The notes beneath the pieces are model-generated. The model was not told where the DNA came from and ran no database searches. It saw nothing but the letters and a program-made list of their open reading frames with translations. A stretch of 64,000 nt of DNA from positions 124,001-188,000 of the forward strand of contig NZ_CP054862.1 in NCBI RefSeq assembly GCF_013459645.1, given 5' to 3'. Shown piece after piece: positions 53,870 through 62,774 of this stretch. Position 1 is the stretch's first letter, and the number at the start of each line of letters is the position of its first letter. A program made the translations under genes and the position numbers. Origin of the DNA: Martelella sp. NC20. GTDB taxonomy: Bacteria > Pseudomonadota > Alphaproteobacteria > Rhizobiales > Rhizobiaceae.

Positions 53870-55083
53870 GATGCCCTGCCCCACACCGCCCGAAGCAGCG
53901 TCAGAATTTCGCCGTTGACATTGTCGGCGCTTTCGATCGCGCGCTTCAGGGCCTCGCGGCCGACCTCGCCGCTTTCCAGCTCGTAAAGCGATTTCTTGGC
54001 AACGCCGGCGCCGGCGATCGCGGTCGATTCGATAGCCTCATAGACCAGCACGTCATTTTCAAACAGCCGCCGCATCACGCCCGACATGTATTTCTGCGGG
54101 CCGTCATTGGGATTGACCCGGGTCATCAGGAATTTCAGGAAATCATGGTCGAAACGGGCGCCGAACTGGGCGAGCGTGTCGGCAAGATCGGAAATCATGA
54201 TCAGAAACTGGTTGCAGGAGGCAACGTCGAGCATCGCCGGATGAACCGTGACGATCAGGCCGGTCGCCGCATAAAGCGCCGCAAGCGTCGCATAGCCGAG
54301 CGATGGCGGCGTATCGATCACCACGAAATCATAATCGTCTTCGACCGAGGCGATCGCTTTCTTCAGCCGCTCGAAGAACAGGCCGAGCTCATCGCGCTCG
54401 CGCTGGGCGAGATAGGCCGGCGTATCGAACTCGAAATCCATCAGCTCCAGATTGCCCGGAACGAGATCGATGCCGGGAAAATAGCTCTTGCGGATGACGT
54501 CGGCGAGCGTTCTGCGCTCATTGTCATAGCGCAGCGCCGCATAGACGGTTTCATTCTCGCCGACGTCGAACTCCGGCTGCAGCCCGAAGATCGAGGTCAT
54601 CGATGCCTGCGGATCGAGATCGATGCACAGCACACGGTAGCCTTGCAGCGCCAGATAATGCGACAGGTGGATCGAGGTCGTGGTCTTGGAACTGCCGCCC
54701 TTGAAATTGGCAGTGGCGACGACCTGGAGCTTCTCCCCTTGCCTGCGGCGCGGCCACAGGCGAAGCGCATCGTCCGGACGCCGGGCGGCCAGAAACTGCC
54801 TGAGCTCGCCGAGCTGTTCGACCTGGTAGATGCGCCGGTTATTATCCGCGCGCGAGGGCTGCGGCCCCTTGCCATCGATGGTCATCGCCCGCAATGTGCT
54901 TTCGGGCACATCGAGCAGCTTGACGAGATCAAGGGTCGAGAACGTGCGGGTGTACTGCTTGCGCGCCTCCGGCGGATAGATGCGGTGGCGCATCGACTGC
55001 AGCTCGGCGGACAGACGTTCGGTGTAATCCTCGATCTTTGCCGCTGTGTCGCCGATCGCGGTATATGCGGCTGTTTCGGTCAT
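53866..55083 (-). CDS. repA: Plasmid partition ATPase RepA (ParA family)
   Basis: Partition ATPase of 405 residues. An N-terminal HTH region (TFSTLDLVKLLDVPESTLR) lets it repress its own operon. The deviant Walker A KGGSSKTTTS is at about residues 128-137, DLDPQAS is the switch A', and VIDTPPSLGY the Walker B region. Start ATG at 55083 with AGGAAA; an in-frame start at 55122 is less likely. First gene of repABC on the minus strand. Confidence 0.96.
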   Translation of the reverse strand: MTETAAYTAIGDTAAKIEDYTERLSAELQSMRHRIYPPEARKQYTRTFSTLDLVKLLDVPESTLRAMTIDGKGPQPSRADNNRRIYQVEQLGELRQFLAARRPDDALRLWPRRRQGEKLQVVATANFKGGSSKTTTSIHLSHYLALQGYRVLCIDLDPQASMTSIFGLQPEFDVGENETVYAALRYDNERRTLADVIRKSYFPGIDLVPGNLELMDFEFDTPAYLAQRERDELGLFFERLKKAIASVEDDYDFVVIDTPPSLGYATLAALYAATGLIVTVHPAMLDVASCNQFLIMISDLADTLAQFGARFDHDFLKFLMTRVNPNDGPQKYMSGVMRRLFENDVLVYEAIESTAIAGAGVAKKSLYELESGEVGREALKRAIESADNVNGEILTLLRAVWGRAS

Positions 55084-55160
55084 CTGACGGTTTCCTGTCC
55101 GAATTCGCTTCATTTGCGTCAACGCTGCATGACTCGTTCCGATTCTGCAAGGGATTTTTA

Positions 55161-55177
55161 GTTAATGAAAGATTAAC
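55161..55177. promoter_or_regulatory. Palindrome upstream of repA
   Basis: GTTAATGAAAGATTAAC is a perfect 6+5+6 inverted repeat 78 bases before the repA start, in a locally AT-rich stretch that likely contains the repABC promoter. Probable operator for RepA/RepB autorepression. Confidence 0.55.
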
Positions 55178-55708
55178 GGGCGAGGCGAAGCCGCGGGGTT
55201 TGGGGCGGATCGAGCGCCCCGCCTGTTCCGCAGCCGCCGCTTCTGCGATTTCCAGCGCACGTTTGTGGCAAGCAGCCAATGATTCGCACCTTCGCTCGCC
55301 GGGAGGTTAAGACCTCCAAGGGTGGGTGTACAGGCACCGCTCGATATGAATTGCATGCGGCGCGACGACCTGCTTTGGCCGCCTGATCGCAGGCTCGGAA
55401 TATTTGGATCGTGGCCAAGCCAGGCGGGCGACCCATCATCGGTGCGAGCGTTCACATCGGGCGCGCGGTCGCGAGATAGCTCCGCTGCGAAAGTTGAGTG
55501 GCGGCAGAACCACGAGATGAAACCGGAAGCACAAGCAGGCCGCCTGCTCTGCTCAGGTCGGCTCTATGCCTTTCCTGAACCGCATTCGGCCCGAATGCCG
55601 TCAGCCAACCGGTGGCCCGCCGTGCAAAAATCCGGCGGCGCAACTTGCCGGGCGCATCTTGCACGGCGGACCAGGGGAAGCGAGCAACACCTTCTGGCTC
55701 GTCTCGAC
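55178..55708. other. Intergenic stretch upstream of repABC with inverted repeats
   Basis: No gene is supported here. It holds a perfect hairpin GGAGGT-TAAG-ACCTCC (55302-55317) and an 11-bp inverted repeat CCGCCGTGCAA (55617-55627) / TTGCACGGCGG (55659-55669) with 31 bases between. Their positions between the repA promoter and the putative parS sites suggest replication or partition related structure, but this is not proven. Confidence 0.45.
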
Positions 55709-55724
55709 GTTTTCAATTGAAAAC
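55709..55724. other. Putative parS partition site 1
   Basis: GTTTTCAATTGAAAAC is a perfect 16-bp palindrome with the GTT...AAC ends and length of the parS sites of repABC replicons (consensus GTTNNNNGCNNNNAAC from memory; the centre here is AT). An identical copy is at 55791-55806. Likely bound by RepB. Confidence 0.7.
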
Positions 55725-55790
55725 TTTTCCGGCGCGACATCGACCGAGGTGAGCGATGGCCACCGGAGATGGCCGCGTCGCCGCCTTGAT

Positions 55791-55806
55791 GTTTTCAATT
55801 GAAAAC
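55791..55806. other. Putative parS partition site 2
   Basis: Second exact copy of GTTTTCAATTGAAAAC, 82 bases from the first copy. It ends 41 bases from the GntR gene stop. Duplicate palindromes upstream of repA are usual centromere architecture in this replicon class. Confidence 0.7.
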
Positions 55807-55847
55807 CCGCCACGGGGACCACGGCGGCCCGGCTGGCGGTCGATGGC

Positions 55848-56513
55848 TCATGCCGGATCGGCATATTCGCCGATATAATTCGCCCGCAGATAGAAATCCT
55901 TGGGCCGACCGATGTGCCGGGGAATGATGCCGCACAAACCGGCCGCGTCGCCGGCGGCAAGCGTTTCGATCATCTCGAAATGCTCGGCAATCGCCACCTC
56001 CCGGATTTCGCGGCTGGTGAAGGCGCGGGTCCGGATCGGGTGGGTGGCAAAGGTATAATGCTGGATAGCATCGGCAAGCTGGCGATTGCCCGCCGCCTGG
56101 TACAGCGTCTCGTGGAACCGGTTGTTCAACTCGAAGACATCGCCGAACCGCTGATCGCGCGATGCGTCGCGGTGGCGAGTGGCGATATCGGTAAGCGCCG
56201 CGATCGTCTCCGCGGGAGCCGGCCGGGTGAAGCGCCGCGCCGCCTGGCACTCGAGGCATTCGCGGATTTCGTAAAGCTCCTCGATCTCGCGGATCGAATA
56301 ATCGCGTACGTGAACGCCCTTGTTACGCTCGCGGATCACGAGACCGGTCTTTTCCAGTTCGGCGAAGGCGATACGGACGGCGTGGCGGGTGGCGCCGGTG
56401 CGCGCGATAATCTCGTCCTCCACCAGCCGCTCGCGGGGATGGCGTTGACCGGAAATGATTTCACGCTGCAATTCGCGATGCACATCCTCCCAGTTTTTCG
56501 GTTGTTCCGACAC
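55848..56513 (-). CDS. GntR-family regulator, FCD subfamily
   Basis: Regulator of 221 residues: winged helix with IIARTGATRHAVRIAFAELEKTGLV (residues 35-60) and FCD effector domain with LYEIRECLECQAARRF, ELNNRFHETLYQAAGN and IAEHFEMIETLAAGDAAG carrying the metal-binding Asp/His residues. GTG start at 56513. It faces the AtuA-like operon across a 34-bp palindrome that is surely its main operator candidate. Not related closely to the GntR at 8383-9069. Confidence 0.9.
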   Translation of the reverse strand: MSEQPKNWEDVHRELQREIISGQRHPRERLVEDEIIARTGATRHAVRIAFAELEKTGLVIRERNKGVHVRDYSIREIEELYEIRECLECQAARRFTRPAPAETIAALTDIATRHRDASRDQRFGDVFELNNRFHETLYQAAGNRQLADAIQHYTFATHPIRTRAFTSREIREVAIAEHFEMIETLAAGDAAGLCGIIPRHIGRPKDFYLRANYIGEYADPA

Positions 56514-56580
56514 GTATTCCGCACTCCCGCCTCGACTTACAGATTTGTGACGACATTAGCATATCTACGAGAGAAGACAA

Positions 56581-56614
56581 TTATCGTTGACATTATCGAT
56601 AATAATAACGATAA
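56581..56614. promoter_or_regulatory. 34-bp operator palindrome, GntR/AtuA divergent gap
   Basis: A nested symmetric site: outer arms TTATCGTT (56581-56588) and AACGATAA (56607-56614) around an inner perfect palindrome ATTATCGATAAT (56592-56603), all centred on the same point. It sits 67 bases upstream of the GntR start and 22 bases before the AtuA-like start. The likely binding site of the GntR protein, large enough for two dimers. Confidence 0.75.
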
Positions 56615-56636
56615 CACCGGAAACGGGAGGACAAAC

Positions 56637-58004
56637 GTGTATCGGATAGGCAGTGGAGCGGGCTTTTCTGGCGATCGGGCGGATGCGGCCATCGCCGTCG
56701 TCGCAGCGATCGCGGCGGCAGGGGAGGGTGGCGCGATCATGTTCGAGACGCTGGGCGAGCGCACGCTTGCGCTTGGCCAGATCGCCAGGCGCAAGGACGC
56801 CGCGCGCGGCTATGAGCCGCTGCTTGAAGACATGCTCGCCCCGATCCTGCGGCCGGCCTTCGAGGCCGGCATCACCATCGTCGGCAATTTCGGCGCCGCC
56901 AATCCCCCGGCCGCCGCCGCCGCCATCCGCGCGCTTGCCGACCGGCTCGGCATTGCCGGGCTGAAGATCGCCATCGTCACCGGCGACGATCTCCACGGCC
57001 AGATCGACATCGCCAATGCCGAACGCTGGGACGGCGACGGGCGTCTACCGGAATTCACCGGCGAGATCGTTGCCGTCAACGCCTATATCGGCGCCCGCGC
57101 CATCGCCGAGGCGATCACGTCCGGCGCCGATGTCGTGGTCACCGGCCGGGTGGCCGACCCGGCGCTCGCGCTCGGGCCGCTCGTTGCCCATTTCGGCTGG
57201 GACTGGAACGATCTCGACCGGATCGCCGCCGGCACGCTCGCCGGCCACCTGCTGGAATGCGGCGCGCAGGTCACCGGCGGCTATTTCGCCGATCCCGGCT
57301 TCAAGGATGTGCCGCGCCCGGCCGAGATCGGATTTCCGATCGCCGAGGTCGAGGCCGATGGCGGCTTCGTGATCACCAAGCCCGCTGGCACCGGCGGCCT
57401 CGTCAGCGAGCGCACGGTCAAGGAACAGCTTCTTTACGAGATCCATGATCCGGCCGGCTATCTGACGCCGGACGTCACGCTCGACATCAGCGAGGTCACG
57501 GTGCGCCAGATTGGCGAAGACCGGGTCCGGGTCGAGGGCGCGCGGGGCAGGGCGGCGCCGGAAAAGCTCAAGGTAACGGTCAGCTATCACGGCGATTTCT
57601 TCGGCGAGGCCGAGATTTCCTATGCCGGGCCCAATGCGCTCAATCGCGCGCGCCTTGCCCAGCGGACGATCCGCGAGCGGATCGACCTTCTGGGGCTTGC
57701 CGTCAGGATGCGCTCCGACATTTTCGGCACGGTCAGCGTCTTCGACGCCGATTCCGGCGCGATGCTGTCGCATTTCACCGGCGGGCCGGACGGCGATTAC
57801 CGCGTCCGCTTCGCCTTTGACGGCGAGGACCGCAAGGCCGTCGAGCGCGCCGTCGCCGATGTCAACGCGCTTTACTGTTGCGGGCCGGCCGGGGGAGGGG
57901 GCGTGCGCCAGAGCGTGCGCCCGCGGGTGCGCACGCTTTCCTATCTGGCGCCGCGCTCGCTGGTGACGCCGTCGTTTTTCTTTCTCGGCGAGGAAGCAGC
58001 ATGA
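56637..58004 (+). CDS. AtuA-like protein (DUF1446), large subunit
   Basis: Protein of 455 residues of the acyclic terpene utilization AtuA/DUF1446 family. Typical parts: GAGFSGDRADAAIAVV at the N-terminus, FETLGERTLAL, NFGAANPPAAAAAI, GADVVVTGRVADPALALGPL, HLLECGAQVTGGYFADPG and RPRVRTLSYLA. GTG start at 56637 behind GGGAGGAC. It overlaps the small partner gene (ATGA). In Pseudomonas AtuA is needed for citronellol degradation, but the family is wide and the reaction is not known; here ABC import and an esterase suggest a carboxylated or ester substrate. Confidence 0.88.
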   Translation: MYRIGSGAGFSGDRADAAIAVVAAIAAAGEGGAIMFETLGERTLALGQIARRKDAARGYEPLLEDMLAPILRPAFEAGITIVGNFGAANPPAAAAAIRALADRLGIAGLKIAIVTGDDLHGQIDIANAERWDGDGRLPEFTGEIVAVNAYIGARAIAEAITSGADVVVTGRVADPALALGPLVAHFGWDWNDLDRIAAGTLAGHLLECGAQVTGGYFADPGFKDVPRPAEIGFPIAEVEADGGFVITKPAGTGGLVSERTVKEQLLYEIHDPAGYLTPDVTLDISEVTVRQIGEDRVRVEGARGRAAPEKLKVTVSYHGDFFGEAEISYAGPNALNRARLAQRTIRERIDLLGLAVRMRSDIFGTVSVFDADSGAMLSHFTGGPDGDYRVRFAFDGEDRKAVERAVADVNALYCCGPAGGGGVRQSVRPRVRTLSYLAPRSLVTPSFFFLGEEAA

Positions 58005-58363
58005 ACTCCGGCAAAACCGTCACCCTGCACCAGATCGCCCACGGCCGCTCCGGCGACAAGGGCAACCGGCTGAACGTCAATGTGATTGCCTATGAGCCGC
58101 AGCACTGGGACGTGCTGCTGGAACAGGTCACCGAGGAGCGGGTCGCGGCGCTGTTCGCCCATCGCGGCGCGACCCGCGTGAAGCGTTACGAACTGCCGCG
58201 CCTCAACGCGCTGAACTTCGTCATCGACGACGCGCTGGAAGGCGGCGTCAATGCAAGCCTTTCGATAGACACGCATGGAAAGTGCCTGTCGTTTCTGGTG
58301 CTGGGGCTTGAAATCCGGCTGCCGGCCGAAGCGCCGCCAGCATCGCAATTTGACGGCCCGTGA
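58001..58363 (+). CDS. AtuA-related small protein
   Basis: 120-residue protein with the conserved beginning LHQIAHGRSGDKGNRLNV and RYELPRLNALNFVIDDALEGG (in part), which matches the C-terminal domain that is fused to DUF1446 in longer AtuA proteins. The four-base overlap and family knowledge say the two act as one enzyme. Confidence 0.87.
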   Translation: MNSGKTVTLHQIAHGRSGDKGNRLNVNVIAYEPQHWDVLLEQVTEERVAALFAHRGATRVKRYELPRLNALNFVIDDALEGGVNASLSIDTHGKCLSFLVLGLEIRLPAEAPPASQFDGP

Positions 58364-58387
58364 AGGGCCAAAGGGAGGAGAACCGAA

Positions 58388-59956
58388 ATGACATTCTGGA
58401 AGAAAACCACAAAGACGCTGCTGCTGTGCGGCGTTGCGATCGGCGCCGGCGTCGCGGGCGCTCACGCTCAGGACTATCCGCAGGGCGGGACGCTGCGTAC
58501 CGCGATCTCGCAGATGGCACCATCGCCGGACCCGGTGGTGACCACGTTCGGCGTCAACTGGATGACCGCCACGATCGTATGCGAAGGTCTTTTCGCCATC
58601 GATGAAAGCTGGACACCGCAGCCGATGCTGGCCGACAGCTATGATTACAGCGAGGACGGCAAGACGCTGACGGTCACGCTGCGCCCCAACCTGAAATTCC
58701 ATTCCGGCGCGCCAGTCACCGCAGCCGATGTGGTCGCCTCGCTCAATCGTTACAGAGATTCCGCCGGCATTGGCGCGGCGCTGAAAAACGCCACCGCCTC
58801 GATCGAGGCGGTCGACGACATGACCATCCGCTTCAACCTCAACACCCCGACCGCGATCGTGCCCGGCCTGATCGCCAGCGCCCAGGCGGCGATCATGTCG
58901 GTACAGTCACTCGAAGACGCCTCGGCGACGGAAGCGACCACCGGGCTCGATTGCACCGGCCCGTACCAGCTGACGAGCTACCAGCCCGATCGCGGCGCGG
59001 TGCTGACCCGCTGGGACGATTACCGGAGCCGCGAAGAGCCGTCTTCGGCCTTTGCCGGCAGAAAACACGCCTATGCCGATGAAATCGATCTGATGCTGAT
59101 GCCGGAGCCGTCCGTGCGCCGCGATGCGCTGCTGACCGGCCAGATCGACATCGCCTATGAACTGCCGACCGATTTCTACGACGCGCTGCAGGGCGACGCC
59201 GCGACGCAGGCGGTTGTCGTGCCCAACAACCAGTCGCTGACCGTGGTGTTCAACACCAAGGAGGGCCCGGCCGCCGACATCAATCTCCGGCGCGCGATCT
59301 ATTATGCGCTGGACATGGACCCGATCATGCTGGCCTCGGTCGGCAATCCGGAATTCTACACGCTCGATCCGAGCTGGATTCCCGATCCGAATTCGTTCTG
59401 GTACACCACGGCCGGCGTTCCCGACGGTTTCGGCACGCCGAAGCCGGAACTTGTGAAGCAATATCTCGATGCATCCGGTTATGACGGCGAGACCATACGC
59501 TGGCTGGTCGCCGCCGAGCAGTACCAGAAGCATTATCTGACCGCCGTCGTCGCCCAGCAGCAGCTTTCCGATTTCGGCATCAATGTCGAACTCGTGGAAA
59601 GCCCGATGGCCAACTATATCCAGTCGCGCGCCAAACCCTCCGACATGGATGCGTTTTCGAGCTTCCTGCCGACCTATGTCGACCCGACCTCGATCGCCTA
59701 TCTCAATCCGAGCTATCCGGGGTTCTGGACCGACCCGGAAAAGATGGAACTGATGGAGAAAATCGCCTCGACCATCGATCCCGATGAGCGCAAGGCGATC
59801 TTCGAAAAGATCCACACCCTGATCTATGACCAGTTCCCGTTCATCAAATACGGCACGGAAGCCAACATGTACGGGATCCGCAGCGGCGTCGGCAATGCGC
59901 CGGCCGTGCCGAGCCGGGGTTACGACCTCTACAACGTCGCACCGCCGCAGAGTTAA
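58388..59956 (+). CDS. Peptide/nickel-type ABC periplasmic binding protein
   Basis: Periplasmic binding protein of 522 residues, solute-binding family 5 (DppA/OppA). Signal peptide ends AHAQD near residue 27. Features: GLFAIDESWTPQPMLADSYDYSEDGKTLTVTLRPNLKFHSG (in part), VTAADVVASLNRY, LDCTGPYQLTSY, and NLRRAIYYALDMDPI near residue 300. AAAGGGAGGAG precedes the start. It likely binds a peptide-like or terpenoid carboxylate for the permeases that follow. Confidence 0.93.
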   Translation: MTFWKKTTKTLLLCGVAIGAGVAGAHAQDYPQGGTLRTAISQMAPSPDPVVTTFGVNWMTATIVCEGLFAIDESWTPQPMLADSYDYSEDGKTLTVTLRPNLKFHSGAPVTAADVVASLNRYRDSAGIGAALKNATASIEAVDDMTIRFNLNTPTAIVPGLIASAQAAIMSVQSLEDASATEATTGLDCTGPYQLTSYQPDRGAVLTRWDDYRSREEPSSAFAGRKHAYADEIDLMLMPEPSVRRDALLTGQIDIAYELPTDFYDALQGDAATQAVVVPNNQSLTVVFNTKEGPAADINLRRAIYYALDMDPIMLASVGNPEFYTLDPSWIPDPNSFWYTTAGVPDGFGTPKPELVKQYLDASGYDGETIRWLVAAEQYQKHYLTAVVAQQQLSDFGINVELVESPMANYIQSRAKPSDMDAFSSFLPTYVDPTSIAYLNPSYPGFWTDPEKMELMEKIASTIDPDERKAIFEKIHTLIYDQFPFIKYGTEANMYGIRSGVGNAPAVPSRGYDLYNVAPPQS

Positions 59957-59957
59957 G

Positions 59958-60851
59958 ATGACCGTGACCGATATCGAAGAGCCGGAAGTCGGCGGACGCG
60001 AGACCTTCGCCAGCGCCAACATGAGCGTGTGGCGCCGGCTGATGACCAACCCGACAGCGGTGATCTCGATCGCCCTGCTGGTGATCATCAGCCTCAGCGC
60101 CATTCTCGCGCCCGTGATCGCGCCCGGCAATCCGATGCGCATCAATCCGGCGGACAGGTTCCAGCCGCCGGATTTCGCCCATCCCTTCGGTACCGACAAT
60201 CTCGGCCGCGACATGTTCAAGATGGTGCTTTACGGGGGGCGGACCTCGCTCCTCGTGGGCCTGATCGTCACCGCGATCTCGATGAGCATCGCGGTGATCT
60301 TCGGCGCGATCTCCGGCTTCTATCACAAGGTCGACATGGTGCTGATGCGGTTCGTGGACGGGCTGATGGCGTTTCCGGGCATCGTGCTGGCAACGGCGGC
60401 CGCCGCGATCCTCGGCCCGTCCAGCCGCACCGTCATCATCTCGCTGTCGATCGTCCTGATCGCGCCGTCGCTGCGCGTCGTCAGGGGGCAGGTTCTGGTT
60501 GTGCGCGAACTGCAGATGATCGAGGCCGCAAGGGCCGTGGGCGTACCGACGCTCAGGCTGTTCACCCGCTACATCCTGCCGGCCGTCAGTTCGCCGATCC
60601 TGGTGCAGGCGTCCTTCATCTTCTCCGCCGCGGTACTCGGCGAGGCGGCGCTCAGCTTCATCGGCGTCGGCATCGGCCCGCGCGAACTGAGCTGGGGCAA
60701 CGCGCTGACGGAGGCCCGCAACTATATCGCCGCCGCGCCCTGGATCGTCGTGTTTCCGGGGCTGGCGCTGATGCTGACCATCCTCGCGCTCAATCTTCTC
60801 GGCGACAGCCTGCGCGATATTCTCGATCCCCGCCTGGCACGGAGGCGCTGA
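59958..60851 (+). CDS. ABC permease, DppC type
   Basis: 297-residue permease with six hydrophobic segments. DppC features: HPFGTDNLGRDMFKMVLYGGRTSLLVG and the EAA loop EAARAVGVPTLRLFTRYILPAV (in part), ending with GDSLRDILDPRL. One base after the binding protein. DppC precedes DppB here, opposite to the usual dpp order. Confidence 0.93.
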   Translation: MTVTDIEEPEVGGRETFASANMSVWRRLMTNPTAVISIALLVIISLSAILAPVIAPGNPMRINPADRFQPPDFAHPFGTDNLGRDMFKMVLYGGRTSLLVGLIVTAISMSIAVIFGAISGFYHKVDMVLMRFVDGLMAFPGIVLATAAAAILGPSSRTVIISLSIVLIAPSLRVVRGQVLVVRELQMIEAARAVGVPTLRLFTRYILPAVSSPILVQASFIFSAAVLGEAALSFIGVGIGPRELSWGNALTEARNYIAAAPWIVVFPGLALMLTILALNLLGDSLRDILDPRLARRR

Positions 60852-60852
60852 C

Positions 60853-61797
60853 ATGCTGCGATATCTGGCAAAACGCTTCGTGATGATCCTGCCGACGATC
60901 TTCGTGCCGCTGATCCTCGTCTTTCTCCTGCTCAGGCTGTCGCCGGGCGACCCGGCGGGCATGATGCTCGGCGATCAGGCAACGCCGGAACAGATCGCGG
61001 CACTGAGGGCGCAGCTCGGGCTCGATCAGCCGATCTGGACCCAGTTCTTCATCTGGCTGAAGGATATCCTGACGCTCAATCTCGGCGATTCCATCTTCTT
61101 TCGCAAACCGGTGATGGAGGTGATCCCGCCCTATGCCGCCGTCACCATCCAGCTTGCGGCCGTCGGGCTGGTGCTCGCCATCGTCTTCGGCGTCACGCTC
61201 GGCACGATCTCGGCGATGAAGCGCAACAGGCCGGTCGACCGCGCCGTCGTCACCTCGGCGGTGCTCGGCATCTCGCTGCCGGAATTCTGGTTCGCGCTGC
61301 TGCTGATCTTCGTCTTCGCCGTCACGCTGCGCTGGTTTCCTGTCGCGGGCTACAATCCGCCGTCCGCCGGGTTGATCGCATTTGCCTCGACCATCTTCCT
61401 GCCGGCGCTGGCGCTCGGCATCCGCCAGTCCGCGCTGATGACGCGGATGATGCGCTCCTCCATGCTCGACGTGCTGAACGAGCCCTATATCACCACCGCC
61501 CGCGCCCAGGGCCTGCCGGAAAGCAAGGTCATCGGCCAGTATGCCATGCGCACGGCGTCGATCCCGGTGGTCACCGTCGCCGGGCTTTCGGCGGGCTACA
61601 TGCTTGGCGGCGCGGTGGCGATCGAGATCATCTTCGCGCTGCCGGGGCTTGGCCGCATGCTGGTCGAAGCCGTCGGCCGGCGCGACTATCCGCTGGTGGA
61701 AGGGGGCGTGCTGACGATCTCGCTGGTGCTCGCCGTTCTCAACCTGGCGATCGATATCGTCTATGCCTGGCTCGACCCGCGGATACGCTACCAATGA
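60853..61797 (+). CDS. ABC permease, DppB type
   Basis: 314-residue permease with six hydrophobic segments: LRLSPGDPAGMMLGDQATPEQIAALRAQLGLDQP (in part), LNLGDSIFFRKPVMEVI, TARAQGLPESKVIGQYAMR as the EAA loop, and the DppB C-terminus DYPLVEGGVLTISLVLAVLNLAIDIVYAWLDPRIRY (in part). GGAGG precedes the start. Confidence 0.94.
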   Translation: MLRYLAKRFVMILPTIFVPLILVFLLLRLSPGDPAGMMLGDQATPEQIAALRAQLGLDQPIWTQFFIWLKDILTLNLGDSIFFRKPVMEVIPPYAAVTIQLAAVGLVLAIVFGVTLGTISAMKRNRPVDRAVVTSAVLGISLPEFWFALLLIFVFAVTLRWFPVAGYNPPSAGLIAFASTIFLPALALGIRQSALMTRMMRSSMLDVLNEPYITTARAQGLPESKVIGQYAMRTASIPVVTVAGLSAGYMLGGAVAIEIIFALPGLGRMLVEAVGRRDYPLVEGGVLTISLVLAVLNLAIDIVYAWLDPRIRYQ

Positions 61798-62774
61798 CCG
61801 AGACAACGTCACCCGTCGTCCTCGATGTCGAGGGCCTCAACCTGTCCTTTCGCACGCCGAACGGCGTGCTGCCGATCATCACCGACGTCTCGTTTGACGT
61901 GCGCCAGGGCGAGGCGGTGGCGCTGGTCGGCGAATCCGGCTGCGGCAAATCCGTCACCGCCAGCGCGGTCATGGGGATCGCGCCCGACAACGCGGCGATC
62001 AGCGGCCGGATAACCCTCAACGGCCAGGTGATTTCCGACCTGCCGCCGAAACAGCGCCGCGCGCTCTGCGGCCGGCATATGGGCTTCATCTTTCAGGAGC
62101 CGATGACGGCGCTGCATCCGACCCTCACCATCGGCCGGCAGATGACGGATTCCATCCGCCACAATCTCGGCCTTGGCCGCGCCGCGGCGACGGATCGCGC
62201 CGCCGAACTGCTGGACCGCGTCGGCATACCGCGCCCGCGCGAGATCCTGAAGGGCTATGTCCACCAGCTTTCCGGCGGCATGCGCCAGCGGGTGATGATC
62301 GCGCTGGCGATCTCCTGCGGCCCCTCGCTCGTCATCGCCGACGAGCCGACGACGGCGCTCGACGTCACCATTCAGGCGCAGGTGCTGGACCTTCTCGATG
62401 ACATGCGCCGCGAGCTTTCGCTCGGCATGCTGTTCATCACCCACGATCTCGAAGTGGTCGGCGATTTCTGCGACCGGGCGGTGGTGATGTATGCCGGCGA
62501 CGTGGCGGAGCGGGGCAGGGCGGCCGACATCGTCCGCCGACCCGAGCACCCCTATACCAACGGCCTGCTCGCCGCCGTGCCGGCCGATGACGATGGCCGC
62601 GACCGGCTGACGCCCATTCCCGGCAGCGTGCCGCCGGTCGGCCACTGGCCGGAAGGCTGCCGGTTCGCCCCGCGCTGCGGGCGCGCCGACGCGGTCTGTC
62701 GCGAACGGCCGCTGCTTGAGCCCAAACGACAGACCGAAGCGCGGTGCTGGCACCCGATGGAGGAACAGGCATGA
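61794..62774 (+). CDS. ABC transporter ATPase, DppD type
   Basis: 326-residue ATPase: [47 protein letters not shown]. The C-terminal oligopeptide transporter domain (from about 250) has [20 protein letters not shown] with cysteines that bind an iron-sulphur cluster in relatives. Overlaps dppB by four bases. Confidence 0.94.
   Translation: MTETTSPVVLDVEGLNLSFRTPNGVLPIITDVSFDVRQGEAVALVGESGCGKSVTASAVMGIAPDNAAISGRITLNGQVISDLPPKQRRALCGRHMGFIFQEPMTALHPTLTIGRQMTDSIRHNLGLGRAAATDRAAELLDRVGIPRPREILKGYVHQLSGGMRQRVMIALAISCGPSLVIADEPTTALDVTIQAQVLDLLDDMRRELSLGMLFITHDLEVVGDFCDRAVVMYAGDVAERGRAADIVRRPEHPYTNGLLAAVPADDDGRDRLTPIPGSVPPVGHWPEGCRFAPRCGRADAVCRERPLLEPKRQTEARCWHPMEEQA

Noticed and set aside
55914..56636. 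5' extension of the AtuA-like frame
   Set aside because: The frame is open back to 55914 but overlaps the GntR gene and its operator; the GTG at 56637 has a good ribosome-binding site and begins at the family's usual N-terminus.
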